Assembly: GCA_003439945.1 (NCBI GenBank)
Contig: QVRM01005993.1
Coordinates: 186,001 to 250,000 of the forward strand
DNA length: 64,000 bases
DNA from: Dermanyssus gallinae
Lineage: Eukaryota; Arthropoda; Arachnida; Mesostigmata; Dermanyssidae
Direction: 5' to 3'
In this document: in pieces, positions 28,295 to 41,408 of the stretch
How positions within the stretch are numbered: position 1 is the first letter of the stretch
Layout of the letters: each line of letters starts with the position of its first letter
Made by a program: the position numbers and the translations under genes
Notes under the pieces: generated by a model
Seen by the model: the letters and a program-made list of their open reading frames with translations, nothing else
Told to the model about the DNA's origin: nothing
Database searches by the model: none

Positions 28295-29560
28295 TAGGTA
28301 GATCAAAAAGCTTGTAGCATGGCATGTCTACACTTTGAAAAAGCTCGTGCTGACTGCAGCGCCGGAGACAGATGTTCTTGGGAACTAAAAGTGAATATTA
28401 TGCGAATTGCGGTTTCGAATTGCGCTTGTGAGCAGGTCGCGCAACTGTAGAGCTAAGACTCTTTACCACAAGGATAAACAGACGACAACGCTAGAAAACG
28501 GATGTCCGCGTGGTTTCTCGAAACCACTAATGGAGCAGTGCATACACGTATTCATTTTTAAGGCTTTTAGCTGTAACCGAAATTAAATGTAGGGTTTACG
28601 GAGCTAATGCATCGGCGTATAGTACAAATACTAAATAGATTGTCTCATTTTGCGAAAGGTAATTTGGGCACCGAATATGTGCCAAGAACATATAGGATGA
28701 GAAAACTGTGCTAGACGTCTGCTAACTCGTGATGATTGACCGCTAAGTGAAGCTGCGCTAAATAGCAGCAGATACGGGCATTCGCTATGGGGCAGTACAT
28801 CAAATTTTGCATCAGCAATTATGCATAGAAGATGTAAAAACCGGATGGCTACCGCGCAAGCTAGAATTGAGCAGACATTGACACGCGTGTCAATTTCAGA
28901 AAGCTATTTGAAACTACTGAGACAAAATCTGCAGAACTTTTCGAGCCAATTCGTACGAGCCCCCGATGAAACCTGGATCCACCACTTCACTCCACAGCGC
29001 GAAGATGCCACCGGGGAGCAGACCGCACGTCGCAAAAGGTCTCTCACCAGGTAAAGAGACCGAAAAAGTTTTGGTGACCGTTTTCTGGGATGCAAGAGAT
29101 AATCTATTGAATGGCTACTTTTCTACAGAAAAAGCGAAAACCGGGGTGTACTACGAAACACTTTTGCATCGGCTAACAGAAAGCATAATAACACTGCGGC
29201 TCGCGATGCAATAGAGGAGGGTACTGTTTTACCACATTGCGCCCGCCTACGCATCCCTCTTTGCCATAGCAAAATCGTGGAACTGATGTTGCAAATTGTT
29301 AAGCATCGCCATATTTTCCCGAACTGGCCCTGTGCGACAATTATTCATCGTTTCGAAACCTTATTAGCTATCTCTCCGGAAATGGATATCAGAGCAATCA
29401 TGATGTGATTTATATGGGCCGTGGATGAGTTTTTTGAATCTAAAGACTCTGAATATTGTTCTTGTGATATAAAGGCTATTGACGCTATAAATAACCTAGA
29501 TGTATTGAGCTTCGGTGGACTATAAGTAATACAACTTTTTTTAATCTTCTATTTTCACGT
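28294..29560 (+). pseudogene. Mariner-like element, decayed
   Basis: The presumed left end, just after (TA)n, reads CTAGGTAGATCAAAAAGCTT, a mariner-like terminus; no right inverted repeat was found. Coding matches: GIRYGAVHQILHQQLCIEDV (about 28774-28833, HTH); DETWIHHFTP (about 28963-28992, first catalytic Asp); KVLVTVFWDARDNLLNGYFS; GVYYETLLHRLTE (about 29143-29180); AKIVELMLQIVKH region (about 29265-29305); and a C-terminal VDEFFESKDSEY region (about 29425-29460). The second catalytic Asp segment is lost or scrambled at about 29215-29260, and several frames are needed. A family copy is normally about 1.3 kb, which fits. Confidence 0.8.
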
Positions 29561-29839
29561 GGTCTTGCAATGAAAAAAGGGAGATCTCAATAGGCACATC
29601 TTAATGACGGACTCAACACGTCTCTATTGCAACCGAGGGTGAGAGAAGAGACACTCTCTTAATAAGCAACTGTCTCTGCACACAGGTTAGTTTGTCAGCA
29701 GGTGGGTGACAGACAGCAAGTGGTGATGAAGGTAGCAAGAACAATAAATAACAAACATATAAATAAAAAACGACAACAGTAACGAAATCTAGCAACAAAT
29801 AGCCGCAACAGCAACAGTAATAACAAATAGGCATATAAC

Positions 29840-30199
<360 letters not shown>

Positions 30200-30982
30200 C
30201 AAAACTGACGACAAAGTAATAATAAAGTCACTTCAGTGACCCACGCCACTAAAGCCAGTCCCTTCGTACCGTTAAAGCACAACCGATCATTATGAAGCCG
30301 TCATCCTCTGTTGCTGCTGGCGTGTGTCATTATTCGGCACCAGCCAAGCGCGAGAGCTGGCTGGTGCAGCAGCAGCAGCAGCAACACTGTCGCAGCCCCG
30401 TTGGCATCGAGAGATGAATGAAGCTCGTGAGCTTCGACGTGGCCAGCGCGTATACCTCATACGAAACGAAAACCCCCTGCTATGATGCACTGTGAACGTT
30501 TCAAATCAAACCAGTTGACACGTCCAACTGCGGCCACTCCCCGGTGCGGCACGTACAAATCTGGCGTATCCTGCTAATGAACTCTTTCCTGCCTTCTTCT
30601 TCTTCCATAATTAGGTTTAGGACTTGATCTGGTCGGAACGGTTTCCCCAACCCTCACCCACCAGCTCTACGTTAAAGACGCGTATATCGAATCGTTTTGG
30701 TAGAGTTGCTGTAACACCTCGACATCGTCACGTTATTATTACATAATAGCTCGAATTTTGCATATAATAATAAATAGCATAATAACAATAGTTCGAATTT
30801 TGTAGTAGTTTGTAGTTTTCTCATGCATGGGACGCTTTTCGGAACGAGAATATTTCGTTTGCGACAGTGTCGTATGTAACTGTCTCTTCTCTTGAACTGT
30901 CACACTGTATGTGTGTGTGTGTGTGACTGCAAGAGTGTGTCTAGGCGCGAATGTTTCACAGTAGGACCGATAGACAATCTAT

Positions 30983-31013
<31 letters not shown>

Positions 31014-31960
31014 TTGATAGATAGAACAAATAGATATAATACAGTGAGAGACGTGTCGACTTGAACTACATTAAATAAAATAGTTTTACGATTTGTAATA
31101 CAAACTGGTAACAAGGCTCCGTGTAGGCTTCGGAAGGCGGTACAAACCGATCGAAATCTCTTCGATAAAAATCCATCAAGTTAAGGCTTCTGCCGTAAGC
31201 AATTTTGAATGCATTATGTGTCTGGTAAGATATTGACCCACGTAACTATAATCGATGGACAAACGAACACAATTTTTCAACAAGCGTGTTGTGTCGCAGC
31301 AAGAGGTCAACGAGTTTACGAAATATGACATTTTAAAAGACTTTCTGGTGATAGGCGAATAATCTCGTTAGGTCGTTGTCGTTTGTAACACCAGCATTTA
31401 GATCATAAACCTGTATCATAAATAAATGAGGCATCGTGCACATTTAGCCTAGACGACACCGAGTCGTTTAATAGCGTTAGCTACCACTAACTAGATTGTG
31501 GCACAATGAGTTCGGACACTCTTCTGACCTAGCAATGTTGCATATTTTTAGACGGAAACACGCAACGCTAGAATCTTGTGAAAACAAACTCTATCGACTT
31601 AAGTACTTACACGGTATCTGGGCATATTCAAGTAGTACGCATAGTCTAGCATCTATTGGTCTAGCATCGAACTGTCGAGTATGTTCCATTTTTCCTCTCT
31701 AGCGTTTATCCCTTCTTAAAATTTCATTTATGTCGTGCACATTACATATTTATAATACAGTTTATATGAATATATCTACTGTAGCTTGGAGACAACGAAA
31801 AGTTAAACCACGGAAAACTGATTTTAAGCATTTGCCGCAGCGAATGGTCAGTGAGTGAGTTCCAATAACAAAACATCTGTGTACTCAATAAAACGGTTGT
31901 ACGTCTCTTCAACATAATTGAATGGCCAAAGCAGTTATCCCAGTTTCTCAGTCGCGAGGC
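30200..31960. other. No recognised gene
   Basis: It contains (CAG)n at 30367-30383, (GT)n at 30909-30925 and (TA)n at 30986-31011. The rest is AT-rich, with nothing recognisable. Confidence 0.5.
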
Positions 31961-31961
31961 C

Positions 31962-32150
31962 TCTTTCGGGCTGACTCTCAGCCAACATTTAACGTCCGCG
32001 GGTTTGATTTCGCATTGCTTCTTCTATACGGACCCTATACATACAAATGTGCAACGGTGGGGATTGACCCGTGCACCTATGTTTTTCCTCCGGTCGCGAG
32101 GCGCATGCGAATACATCACGCTACCTACGGGCTGGACACAGTCGCAAAGC
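31962..32150 (-). mobile_element. SINE-2 copy, diverged
   Basis: In minus orientation it starts with the 3' motif TTTCGGGCTGACTCTCAGCC and the AACATTTAACGTCCG core. It continues through ACAAATGTGCAACGGTGGGG, a degraded B box and the CCTCCGGTCGCGAGGCG segment. This matches SINE-2 copies at 43.8 and 49.7-50.3 kb. Confidence 0.85.
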
Positions 32151-32189
32151 TAATGCTGTAAAACCAGGTTCGGCAGTTGCCACGCTTAA

Positions 32190-33035
32190 TTTCATTTGTT
32201 GACACCCGCATCAAATACGATTGCTTTGTGATCGTTGTGCATCAATACCGACGAGACTTCCTGGCAATAATTTAATGGAGGGATGGTGTCAGTAGTAAGG
32301 CCGAGTATGCTACACCGTCTGGTTGGTTTTTGAACACACCGCTCTAATATGCGCATATACAGGTCAATTTCCTCTTGCTGGTTATGCGAGCAGCTTGGTA
32401 CACACTGCATTCCGCGCTGCATCCATAAAGGCAGTAAGTGGTACATTGGTGGTGGTCCGTTTACGCGGACGTTTGAATGGCCCGGCCAACCGATGCAGAG
32501 CGTTGGGAGAAAATAGGCAAAATGACGTGAATGGGCGAAGAAACAGTGGTAGGGGAACACAGTTGACAGGCGAAAAGTAGCGACATGTATAGCGGCGTAT
32601 CAATGCGTCAGGCATTGCGCGTGACATACGGTATGGCATGGCCGTCGTGTCTACGCGGTCCATCCATTCCACATAATCGGCCAGCGGCTAGCAATATGGA
32701 ATTCGGGTCGGTGCAAAACCGGTGTCGGGCTGGAAAACACGAACGTGTCTCGTCATTGGAAAGCGTGCTAAACGGTGTTCGAAAAGCTGGAAAATATCGA
32801 GATACGCGCATGCGAAGTGAAGCCGGTGAAGCCTAGCGTAGCCGCCGCCGCCGGCGGAAAATAACGACGCGGGCTTTGACAACTAAATAGATAGATGTTC
32901 TGGACGTAGTTGAACAAGTACGACATTGGACATTGTTCGGTTATGACATGCAGATAGAATAGAAACAGATGTAGACCTACAGTGTCTCTTGCACATAGGC
33001 GCGAAGGCAGCGCCGAGAGTGTGTCGACCTCGGTC
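32190..33035. other. Overlapping open frames, no recognised product
   Basis: Several frames of 60-122 codons overlap on both strands (largest at 32192-32560, minus). GC content is somewhat higher than the neighbours and the frames are non-repetitive, but none has a motif I recognise. This may be an old transposon. Confidence 0.3.
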
Positions 33036-33039
33036 CTGG

Positions 33040-33218
33040 CGTGACGTGCAGTCGCGTGCGCCTTGCGACCGGAGGAGACACACAGATGTACGAGTACACC
33101 CGGGTTTGATCCCCACCGCCGTTTCATATTCATATATGTATGGGAGTTCGTCGTACTCAGCAATGCAACGAAAGCATGTCTGTGGACGTTCAATGTTAGC
33201 TAAGAGTCACCTCGCTGG
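33040..33218 (+). mobile_element. SINE-2 copy, diverged
   Basis: It contains TTGCGACCGGAGGAGACACA, then CGGGTTTGATCCCCACCG (B-box region), a GTGGACGTTCAATGTTAGCT core and a trailing GGTCAGCC-like remnant. It lies 80 bp upstream of the SINE-1 copy. Confidence 0.8.
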
Positions 33219-33297
33219 CCAAAAAAAGCCAAGATTGTCGCAGCCTTTGTCTCTGTGAGCTCAACGAGAATCGCCAAAGACGAGGCGAGACACACCA

Positions 33298-33490
33298 CAA
33301 TGAAGCAGGATGGCTTAGTGGCAAACTGGCTTTGCCTTGCATTTGGGAGGACTGGGTTTGAGACCCAGACCGGCCACTCCTAAATTGGTTTGCATGGTTT
33401 CCAATTTAGACAAGGTAAATGGCGGAGATTAAAAAATTGCCATGACATGAATAAACTGTACACGGGCAATTGCCTTACGGAAAATAAAAA
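33298..33490 (+). mobile_element. SINE-1 copy (tRNA-derived)
   Basis: A box TGGCTTAGTGG at 33311-33321 and B box GGTTTGAGACC at 33355-33365. The body is shared with 13384-13578, including GGTTTGCATGGTTTCCAATT and the TGACATGAA...CTGTACACGG end. The tail is AAAATAAAAATAAA. A few small indels separate the two copies. Confidence 0.87.
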
Positions 33491-34411
33491 TAAAGGAAGG
33501 CGTATATATCGCTGATGTCCACCTTTGTTGACCGCTCACTGGCCATAGAGACTTTAGCAAGTACGGCTGTGGAAGTGAAACTGGAGTATTTGAAGTGATT
33601 GACTGTTCAAGCTCGATTTTTCAACAAGCGGCGAAGAAACGATAAAGTAGCAGCAATGACTACACAAATGAATGGATTCATTCTTCGGTCATACACACTC
33701 TTAAGAAAGAACAGGTGAATGCCTATTTATCCACATGTGACGGAAGTGTTTGAATTTGTTGTTATTATCCTTATTGCTGCACCTGCTGCCTTTGTTGTTG
33801 CTGTTATTGTCGTCGAGGCCGCTTTATATAGTATGTTTATTGTTGCAGCTATTGTTATTTTTGTTGTTTTGTGACTGCTGTTAGTGTAGTTGTTCTGTTG
33901 CTGCTGCTTCTGTTGTTGCGTTTTTCTTTTGTTATTGTTGTTGTTGTTGCTATTGTTGTTGTTTTCAATTTAAATGCTTTACTCCAATCCGATATGGCGG
34001 CGTCAGCCGACTAGCAACACGCAGTAGAAGATCGGATCATCGAAGAATGTTTGTTTCCATGATGTTCGAACAAATTTGTTTGTTTGCCGAAAAGCGACCG
34101 AAGGCTAAAGGGAGATAGGGAAAGCAAGATAGAGCCTGTTTTAGATACTCTTCACAAAGGCAGGTTCGTATCGTTCCTGCGTGCTGAAGACAGGACAAAT
34201 TTCGCCGCCGCGTCAAACTTTCGACTCAATGGCTAGTCGAAGACATGTTGAGAACGTCTAATCGAATGTCGACAACGGTAGAGTCTTCGTGCAAGTACGT
34301 ATTTCCGCTACACTCACTGACACCATATCGGTGTAAGCATCTAGAATTATAATTTTTTTAAGGAGGTTGTTTTTAAAGTGCAAGCATCTAGAAATGTATT
34401 TTAAGCATGGT

Positions 34412-34838
<427 letters not shown>

Positions 34839-34849
34839 TTCGAACAGTT

Positions 34850-37040
34850 GCCGGGCATGACGGATTCGATCTGCTGATGACATTCGCAGTCTTTAGGACG
34901 AAGCGTGCCGTTGAACGATTTGGAATCTTTTGCTCCAATTTGCTCCAATCGAAATGTTCCAGGAAAGCGTTGCCTCCTCTCGCGTTGCCGTTACAGGTCG
35001 TCTCGTTCCGCTCAGTTACACCACGTCACACCGCCGACACGTCAACATCAGCATTGTCAGTCACCGATCGGCGACGATGGCTGAAGGACAGCCGATAAAT
35101 CGACAGCACAGCTGGCTAGTGCACGCCAGCATACAGAATAGCCTCAATAGCCGCAGATTATGTCGTAGCATGAGTAGCAAGAATGTAGCAAGAATGGGGG
35201 AACTGGTATTAAGAAAATGATATTTAATTAGTTATATAATGCAAAATAATATAACTGTAAAGGAGCAGCAGAGCTTCTCTTTTCCATCAGAGTATCTTGT
35301 ATGTTACGCAATTTCTGTGTGCTCTTCTGGCGGTGATGGATAAGTTGTAGCTCATCCATTTGTTGTAACCCATTGTGACATATGTACATGCTGCTAACCG
35401 CAGCAAAAGTTGCGTTATTTCTGCTGTACTGTCTTGGTAAGATTACTTTAACTAGCAGAAGTTGTAGTAGTAGTAATAGTAGTAGACGTGTGTTTTATTA
35501 CTAGCCTTAAAATTATTACCGCGTGTTGCTTTTTTGTTGCTGTTGTTGTTGTTGTTGTGGTTTATATCAGTGGCAATACTGTGTTATGGGAGATCATTGA
35601 GATCATGCACAATTGCACTTATCATAATGCGTCTAGAGTAATGGGAATATTGTTTGCTTCTGTCGCGTCACTGCGAGAATTGTTGCTACTCTTGCTGTGA
35701 GGTGCAGCCACTGTGTGCTGCTGTGTGCAACTTCTAGCCATGTTTGTACTTGATTTAGCTGGTAAGCGTCAAATAATTAGTGCCAAGAAGTTTACACACA
35801 GTTGTCGGGTCGAGAAACAATTTAGTTGTTACGTACTCTGAAAAGTACAGAGTGATTGGTATTGTCGCTACATGCTATGGATGTGCCGCAAAACGAACTG
35901 CAATTTTAACGGCATATGTGAAGAAAATGAGAAGTGTGCTGCAATACCAGTGTTGATGGCGTGCATGAAAGCGTCTTCAAATTTTCGCTCGAAGGATCCG
36001 ACGAATTTTGCTACGTGATCTAGGTAAGAGACCTTACAAGTCTCAACAAGTTCATTCACTCACTGCGAACAATAATAAAATACGCCACTTTTCGGCGGCG
36101 TGCTGAGTTGCAATAAACTACCCAACATCACTTCCAGTAATGATACTCTGTTTAGTGTTGAACTAGCGGTAAACCAATAGAAGAACCGTGTCTGGCTCAC
36201 GAACAATCAGAGTCATAATGCTGTCCAATAAAAAGCTGAAAGAGCGAGCAAATTTACAGACATATATTTAGCCTTACTTCCCATTGACTACTGAATGGCG
36301 AGACAACATGGCAACCTTTGACGCAGTTCTTGCGGGTAAACAGAGTAGTCCTTTTGTAAAACCTACAGCAGTACGCAAGTGCAATATATTCCCTCATCCC
36401 ACATAGAAAAAACTAAATGCCCCTTTACTACCAATTAGTTCTGAAGGATTGTATGCAGCTTTGGACGCACATTTATCTTGGCATCCATTCGATCCATCGA
36501 GAGAGCGGGAAAAAATTGTGTAGAGTGTCGTTTCAGCCAAAAGCGAGATATATTGCTGACAGGTTGCACAACACCTTAGATTCAAAGAACTTAATAACAA
36601 AAATTGAAATTTGTTAATACATACAATAAGTCGCTCGCGTTGCGAAAATCTGCTGCCAATATGCTATAAAGGATTCAGAACTGACTGAAATATCAAATAT
36701 TCTATTTTTAAACAGATTAGGTGAAATTTTGGCTGCTGGCTTTGTCTGGACCAACAATCCTGAACATACAAGCATTACCCACCTAACTAGTGGTTGTTCA
36801 ATTTAACACATTTGATTTAGCGGGCATATTCTGTAGATATATACAAATGGGTCGGGGTTCTGTAGATATATACAAACGGGCGCTCAGTTTACAAAAAGAC
36901 TATAAAGCAAACCCCTTCGAGGCGATCTTTTTAAAAATATTTTCAAGTTAATTTACAAAGTTACCGAACGTAAAAAAAACGCTGTTACAGAATTATCTTC
37001 GTAGATATGTATAGGGGTTTGCCGCGATGCATTCGATTGA
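34850..37040. other. No recognised gene
   Basis: AT-rich intergenic-like DNA. A 63-codon minus frame at 35868-36059 has non-repetitive composition but no motif. A 16-nt word (TTCTGTAGATATATAC) occurs twice, at about 36829 and 36859. Confidence 0.5.
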
Positions 37041-37046
37041 TGTAAA

Positions 37047-37630
37047 CTAACAGAAATGAAGTTCTGCGTCACCCACAACACAGACTACCACGAATGAAGA
37101 AAATAATGAAGGCATGAAGTTTGAGTGGTCATCTGTTACGTAATTTAATGGGTGGATGATCGCTAGCGATCGCACAAGGAAAACGTAGACTGCGTCCACG
37201 TCAACAGTGAGGACTCGCGTGGACACGGCCGTGCGAGGAGATGGCGCTGAATTGAATGAACCTGAATGAAACAAACATTTGATCCATCGCCGAGGTGTGC
37301 CAGACATTGATGGACGTGATGAGACTGAAGATTGCCAGCGTCACCGCTATGCGAAGGGCCACCCAACCGACTTTCTGTTGACAATCTATCGTTGGGAGTA
37401 ACGTCGGCTGCGCGAAATGCATAGAGCGCGATTACCGACCAGATGGCGTCAGCCAAATGAGCATACCGACTACCGGTTACGTACGGCCTTAGTGTATTTT
37501 GGTCGCCAGAGGGAATACTCTGCCACACCATCGGATATAGCCAATAGCCAATAACCTTGCCTTCGTCTCCTCTCCCCGTCGCTCCCCCCGGCGAAAGATC
37601 AGACGACTCAACAGAATCGCTGATGCTCAT
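37047..37630 (-). pseudogene. Possible decayed class A GPCR fragment (speculative)
   Basis: Three overlapping minus frames each look protein-like in turn. The first (from 37630) has KVIGYWLYPMVWQ and DAIWSVIALYAF. The second (37422-37201) has a hydrophobic stretch VALRIAVTLAIFSLITSINV then MFVSFRFIQFSAISSHGRV. The third (to 37047) has VYVFLVRSLAIIHPLNYVT. The last resembles the end of TM3 and the second loop of rhodopsin-like receptors (DRY-AI-HPL-Y), with DRY changed to VRS. If right, it is a frameshifted receptor remnant. The match is weak and chance is possible. Confidence 0.25.
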
Positions 37631-38446
37631 AGCAGTTGTGCCCTAATCCCTAATGATGCCGTGTCCTTGAGAGAAGAACCGGCAGAAGAATACTATTCAG
37701 CAGTGCAAGTAGGCGTTGCTCTAGAAAATATACTTGACAAACTACTCGCATATTATAATAACATCTGTATGAATGTTGTCTTTCAGCTCGTTTTACTCGT
37801 TAGCGGCAAAACACATTGTCGTGGAAACGATTCGCTGGAAAATCAAGTCAATACTTGAGGAGGGCCGGGCAACTCTTCTCCAATATAAAACAAAATCTTA
37901 TATAAGAATATGCGACGGCATTGATTACTTCCGCAAGAAAAAAAACCTTCCATAGTACGCTGACCTTTATATTTAAACCTTAAACATCGACGGTCAACTT
38001 AGTGCCTTGTCGTCGACAACGGTCCCTTGCAATTAACTCGCCGCGCAAGGTTGGTACTATATATTGTTTCCAAAACCTTGAGACATTGTAAAAAGTTTTC
38101 TGAAGTTGATCAGCGCAATGGGGAGAGGTTTTTGACCATCATGTGGACACACTGAGACAGGCAGATCAGGTGTACTCAAATTTTCCAGAGGCAATACTAG
38201 GAATGCTAACGACTTATAAAATGGCTTACAGTTATATAAAGGCAACTTTGCATTTTGTAAACAATTGCGCTGCATATTACAGTAGCTTTACCACTGTCAT
38301 AATTGTATATTTTGTTATCTAGAGTGGTCTTAGTTAATCTGCACATCTCAATGAACATGTCAATTCAAGCTTTTTGCTGAAGCATCCACAATCTAGCAAC
38401 GAGCCAATATACATGTTAAATATACTATTCTGTCTCAAACGCTCTA

Positions 38447-38452
38447 TGTATG

Positions 38453-38496
<44 letters not shown>
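38447..38496. repeat. (GTAT)n-(TA)n microsatellite
   Basis: TATG units pass into about 19 TA units. A possible Tc1-type terminus (GGTGCAGACCAAATGTATCG) follows at 38498-38517. Confidence 0.9.
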
Positions 38497-38497
<1 letters not shown>

Positions 38498-38525
38498 GGT
38501 GCAGACCAAATGTATCGGACGAGTG
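38498..38525 (+). mobile_element. Possible Tc1/mariner terminal repeat
   Basis: The sequence right after (TA)n, GGTGCAGACCAAATGTATCG, resembles Tc1-type ends (CAGTG---ACCAAAAGTAT). No partner repeat or transposase was found, so this is at most a solo end. Confidence 0.25.
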
Positions 38526-38861
38526 TCGAAATTATGTAAATTCCTTGTGAAAGCGCATCTCTGGTGCCAATATTAGGTTTACACAAACGAGGTTATCTAA
38601 CGCTCTATAAAAAATCGTGTTGTCTCGGAACTGATGTAATTTTGTAGATATTCGACAAAGTGGAGTAAATGTGTGATCACTGGAAGTTGCACACTCGGTA
38701 AAAATTGACAACACTTTCTCGTGGAGAGTTTAACAAAGACTGCGAAATCGGCAGACCTTATATATGTTACAGTAATATAAAATATTATACACATCATATT
38801 TGAAAACAATTGTGTGAATATTGCTGCACATGATTCGTACTGTAATGTTTTGACTTGGCAA

Positions 38862-38879
38862 TATATATATATATATACT
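38862..38879. repeat. (TA)n at 5' boundary of the RLE element
   Basis: This short TA tract is followed directly by the open frame of the retrotransposon. Confidence 0.9.
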
Positions 38880-38880
38880 T

Positions 38881-40371
38881 CGCGACTTTGCTCAGGGGAG
38901 ACGGTTTGACGATGGCAGTAGTCCTTTTTCAAACATACGTCCCCGACAGCGGACAGTTGATACCGTCCGGCTAGCCATTACCAAGCTTTCGGAAGGCGAC
39001 GTCTCTTCGGCGGCCAGGGTCTTAATCTCAGAAGACACGCTGGCGCAGAAGCCTAGCGAGACGGTTTCGCTCTTGGATAAGCACCCGCTCGCGCCGTCAC
39101 CTCTGTCCTGGCCCAGCCCTCCTCAAGTGCCCTTGCCATCAACCACATCAGCCGACAATGTTCGATCCGCCATAAAAACGTTTTCGCGAAGTTCCGCCGC
39201 GGGCCTTGATTTCATCAGACCACGGCTACTACAAGACCTGCTGTCCCCCGCTTTAGGAGCTGTCGCCGACCGCCTTGCGGCCGCCCTCGCCAAAGTCGTT
39301 GATCTTCTACGCTGGGGCTCGCCTCTCTCCGAATGGCGACCGCTCATCTTTGGGGCCCGACTTTTCGCCCTCAAGAAGAAAGATGGCAGCGTGAGGCCCA
39401 TCGCATGCTCATCTGCAATCCGGAGGCTAGCGGCAAAAATCGGCATCTTTGAGAACAAGGCAGATATCTCATGTGCTCTTGGTGACCATCAGCTTGGGTT
39501 TGCGACATCGGGAGGATGCGAGGCCGCAGTGCATTCGACTCGGTCCTTTTTGGAGTCACGCTCTGAAGCTACCCTTGTGGTCAAGCTTGACTTCAGGAAC
39601 GCGTTCAACAGTATTCGAAGGGACCATTTGTTGAGCGCGGTGAAAGCTTGGGCCCCGAACATGTTCCACCAGGTGGAACTAGCTTATAAGGAGCCATCCT
39701 GCCTTCTTCTGCCGCACGGTGTCATAATGTCGCAGACTGGGGTACAGCAGGGCGACCCGCTGGGCCCGCCGCTGTTCTGCCTGGCAGTCAAAGACTTAGT
39801 TGACTCCCTCGAGTGCCCGCTTAACGTATGGTACTTGGACGACGGTGTACTGGGTGGCGCCCCCGATGCAGTTCTGAGGGATCTCCACAGAATCATCGAG
39901 TTCGCTGAACGGAGCGGCCTGGCTCTAAACTCTGCGAAGTGTGAGGTCCATGCTGTAGGAGGTGCTGCGGACTCTGAAGTGGTGGAGGCTCTTCCAGGGT
40001 GCAAGACTGTCGGCACGGATTTAGAGTTGCTGGGCGTACCTCTTTTCCCGCAAGGAGTTCCGGCTGCCCTCGAGAGGTGGCTGGCCAAGCTAGAAGATGC
40101 GATGTCACGCATTCACTTGGTGGGTTCTCATCGAGGCCTCTTTCTTCTGAGATCCTCCTTCTCGGCCCTACGTCTCAACCACTTGTTTCGAGGTGCAGAT
40201 TGTTCACTGGCTTCCGGACTTCTTGAACGACTTAACGACAGCATGCTAGCTACAGTGGAGGCGTTGCTGAACCTTAGTCTATCCACGAGTGCACGCCGAC
40301 AAGCTCTACTCCCCGTTCTTTGGGGTGGCCTAGGGTTACCTGATGCGACTGTCTTATCATCATCAGGCTAG
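38881..40371 (+). pseudogene. RLE retrotransposon polyprotein, RT part
   Basis: The frame is open from the truncation point (38881). An upstream segment with KLSEGDVSSAARVL and LLDKHPLAP precedes the RT, as in related metazoan elements. RT motifs in order: KKDGSVRPIACS (about 39370-39410); KLDFRNAFNS (first catalytic Asp, about 39582-39611); GVQQGDPLGPPLF (about 39737-39778); WYLDDGVLGG (catalytic DD, about 39829-39858); LNSAKCEV; ELLGVPL. After WGGLGLPDAT the frame runs out at 40371, where a frameshift joins the next frame. Product role: target-primed reverse transcription in the nucleus. This copy cannot make the full protein as read. Confidence 0.9.
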
Positions 40372-41275
40372 AACCCTCCTCGATTCGGCTGCCCTCACAG
40401 ACTTAGAAGCCCGATTGGAAACAAGCCACCGTAGAGCAGTTGCCCTGTGCGGCCACGAGCCCGCCGAAGCTGGACACCAGAAAGAATGGTCAACAGCTCT
40501 ATATGAGCAAAGGGTCGTAGACCTCATTGCGGGATGCACGACGGACGCCGACAAGGCCAGGCTGCGCGCCGTCTCCTCCAAGGGGGCGGGCGCATGGCTA
40601 CACGCCATTCCCTGCGCCCGGATCGGGACCCTGTTAGATGATGAGTCGGTAAGGATTGTCGTCGGACTTCGTTTGGGAACAGACATTGTATACACTCACA
40701 CCTGCGTCTGCGGAGACGTCGTCGGGCCAGACGGACGCCACGGGCTGTCCTGTATCGTCAGCGCAGGTAGGCGAGCAAGACACCAAGCCCTGAATGAAAC
40801 CTTCAGTCGAGCTTTACGATCCAGTGGTCTGCCGTGCGTCCTTGAACCCGTCGGGCTAGACAGGGAGGGCGGCAAGAGACCTGACGGGCTGACCTTAACT
40901 CCGTTCGAGAGCGGGTGCATGCTGGTTTGGGACGCGACAGTTACTGACTCATTAGCCCCTTCAATGGTCAGTGCTAGCGCGGCCCGGGCTAGTCATGCTT
41001 CGGCTCTCGCCGAGGCAAACAAGGTTAGAAAGTACCAGAACATCGGGTACCCGTACAAGTTTTATCCCTTTGCCTTCGAGACCCTTGGCGGGCCCGGTCC
41101 ATCCACTCGAAGTTTGCTACAAAAGGTCGGGAAACGCCTGATTCTAGCCAGCGGAGACAAACGAGCGGGTGATTTTCTCAGACAGCGCCTGTCGCTGGAT
41201 GTACAACGGGGCAATGCGGCCTCGGTTCGGGGCACTCTCCAGAAATGGCTGGTCCCTACACTGGACCCCCCGTAA
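40343..41275 (+). pseudogene. RLE retrotransposon polyprotein, zinc knuckle and endonuclease part
   Basis: This continues the same protein after a frameshift between about 40343 and 40371. A C-terminal CCHC knuckle (HTCVCGDVVGPDGRHGLSC, about 40699-40755) is followed by RRARHQALNETFSRAL. The restriction-like endonuclease core has KRPDGLTLTP (the PD pair), LVWDATVTDS (Asp) and AEANKVRKY. A long C-terminal tail ends TLQKWLVPTLDPP. This order (RT, CCHC, PD...D nuclease) defines the RLE group (R2, NeSL, CRE and relatives), as opposed to elements with an APE endonuclease. The exact clade is not resolved. Confidence 0.9.
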
Positions 41276-41347
41276 CGGTGCACACGTTCGCAGGGACTTA
41301 AATGTCATGTTCCCACCCTGAATGATTGATTACATTGAATAAATGCA

Positions 41348-41354
41348 TTATATA

Positions 41355-41404
<50 letters not shown>
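41348..41404. repeat. (TA)n tract at 3' end of the RLE element
   Basis: About 28 TA units, starting within a few bases of the AATAAA, in place of a poly(A) tail. Confidence 0.97.

Positions 41405-41408
<4 letters not shown>

Larger units (their letters stand above)
38881..41347 (+). mobile_element. RLE-type (R2/NeSL-like) non-LTR retrotransposon, 5'-truncated
   Basis: The element runs from the edge of a (TA)n tract through two overlapping frames to an AATAAA at 41338-41343, and is then followed by (TA)n instead of poly(A). It is the youngest-looking copy of a family with at least three older fragments in this window. GC content and codon use differ clearly from the AT-rich surroundings. No target duplication is obvious because both flanks are TA repeats. 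The 5' part (N-terminal zinc-finger and DNA-binding region) is absent. Confidence 0.9.

Noticed and set aside
39123..40112. Minus-strand frames of 60-142 codons over the RLE element
   Set aside because: They are shadows of the GC-rich plus-strand RT frame.
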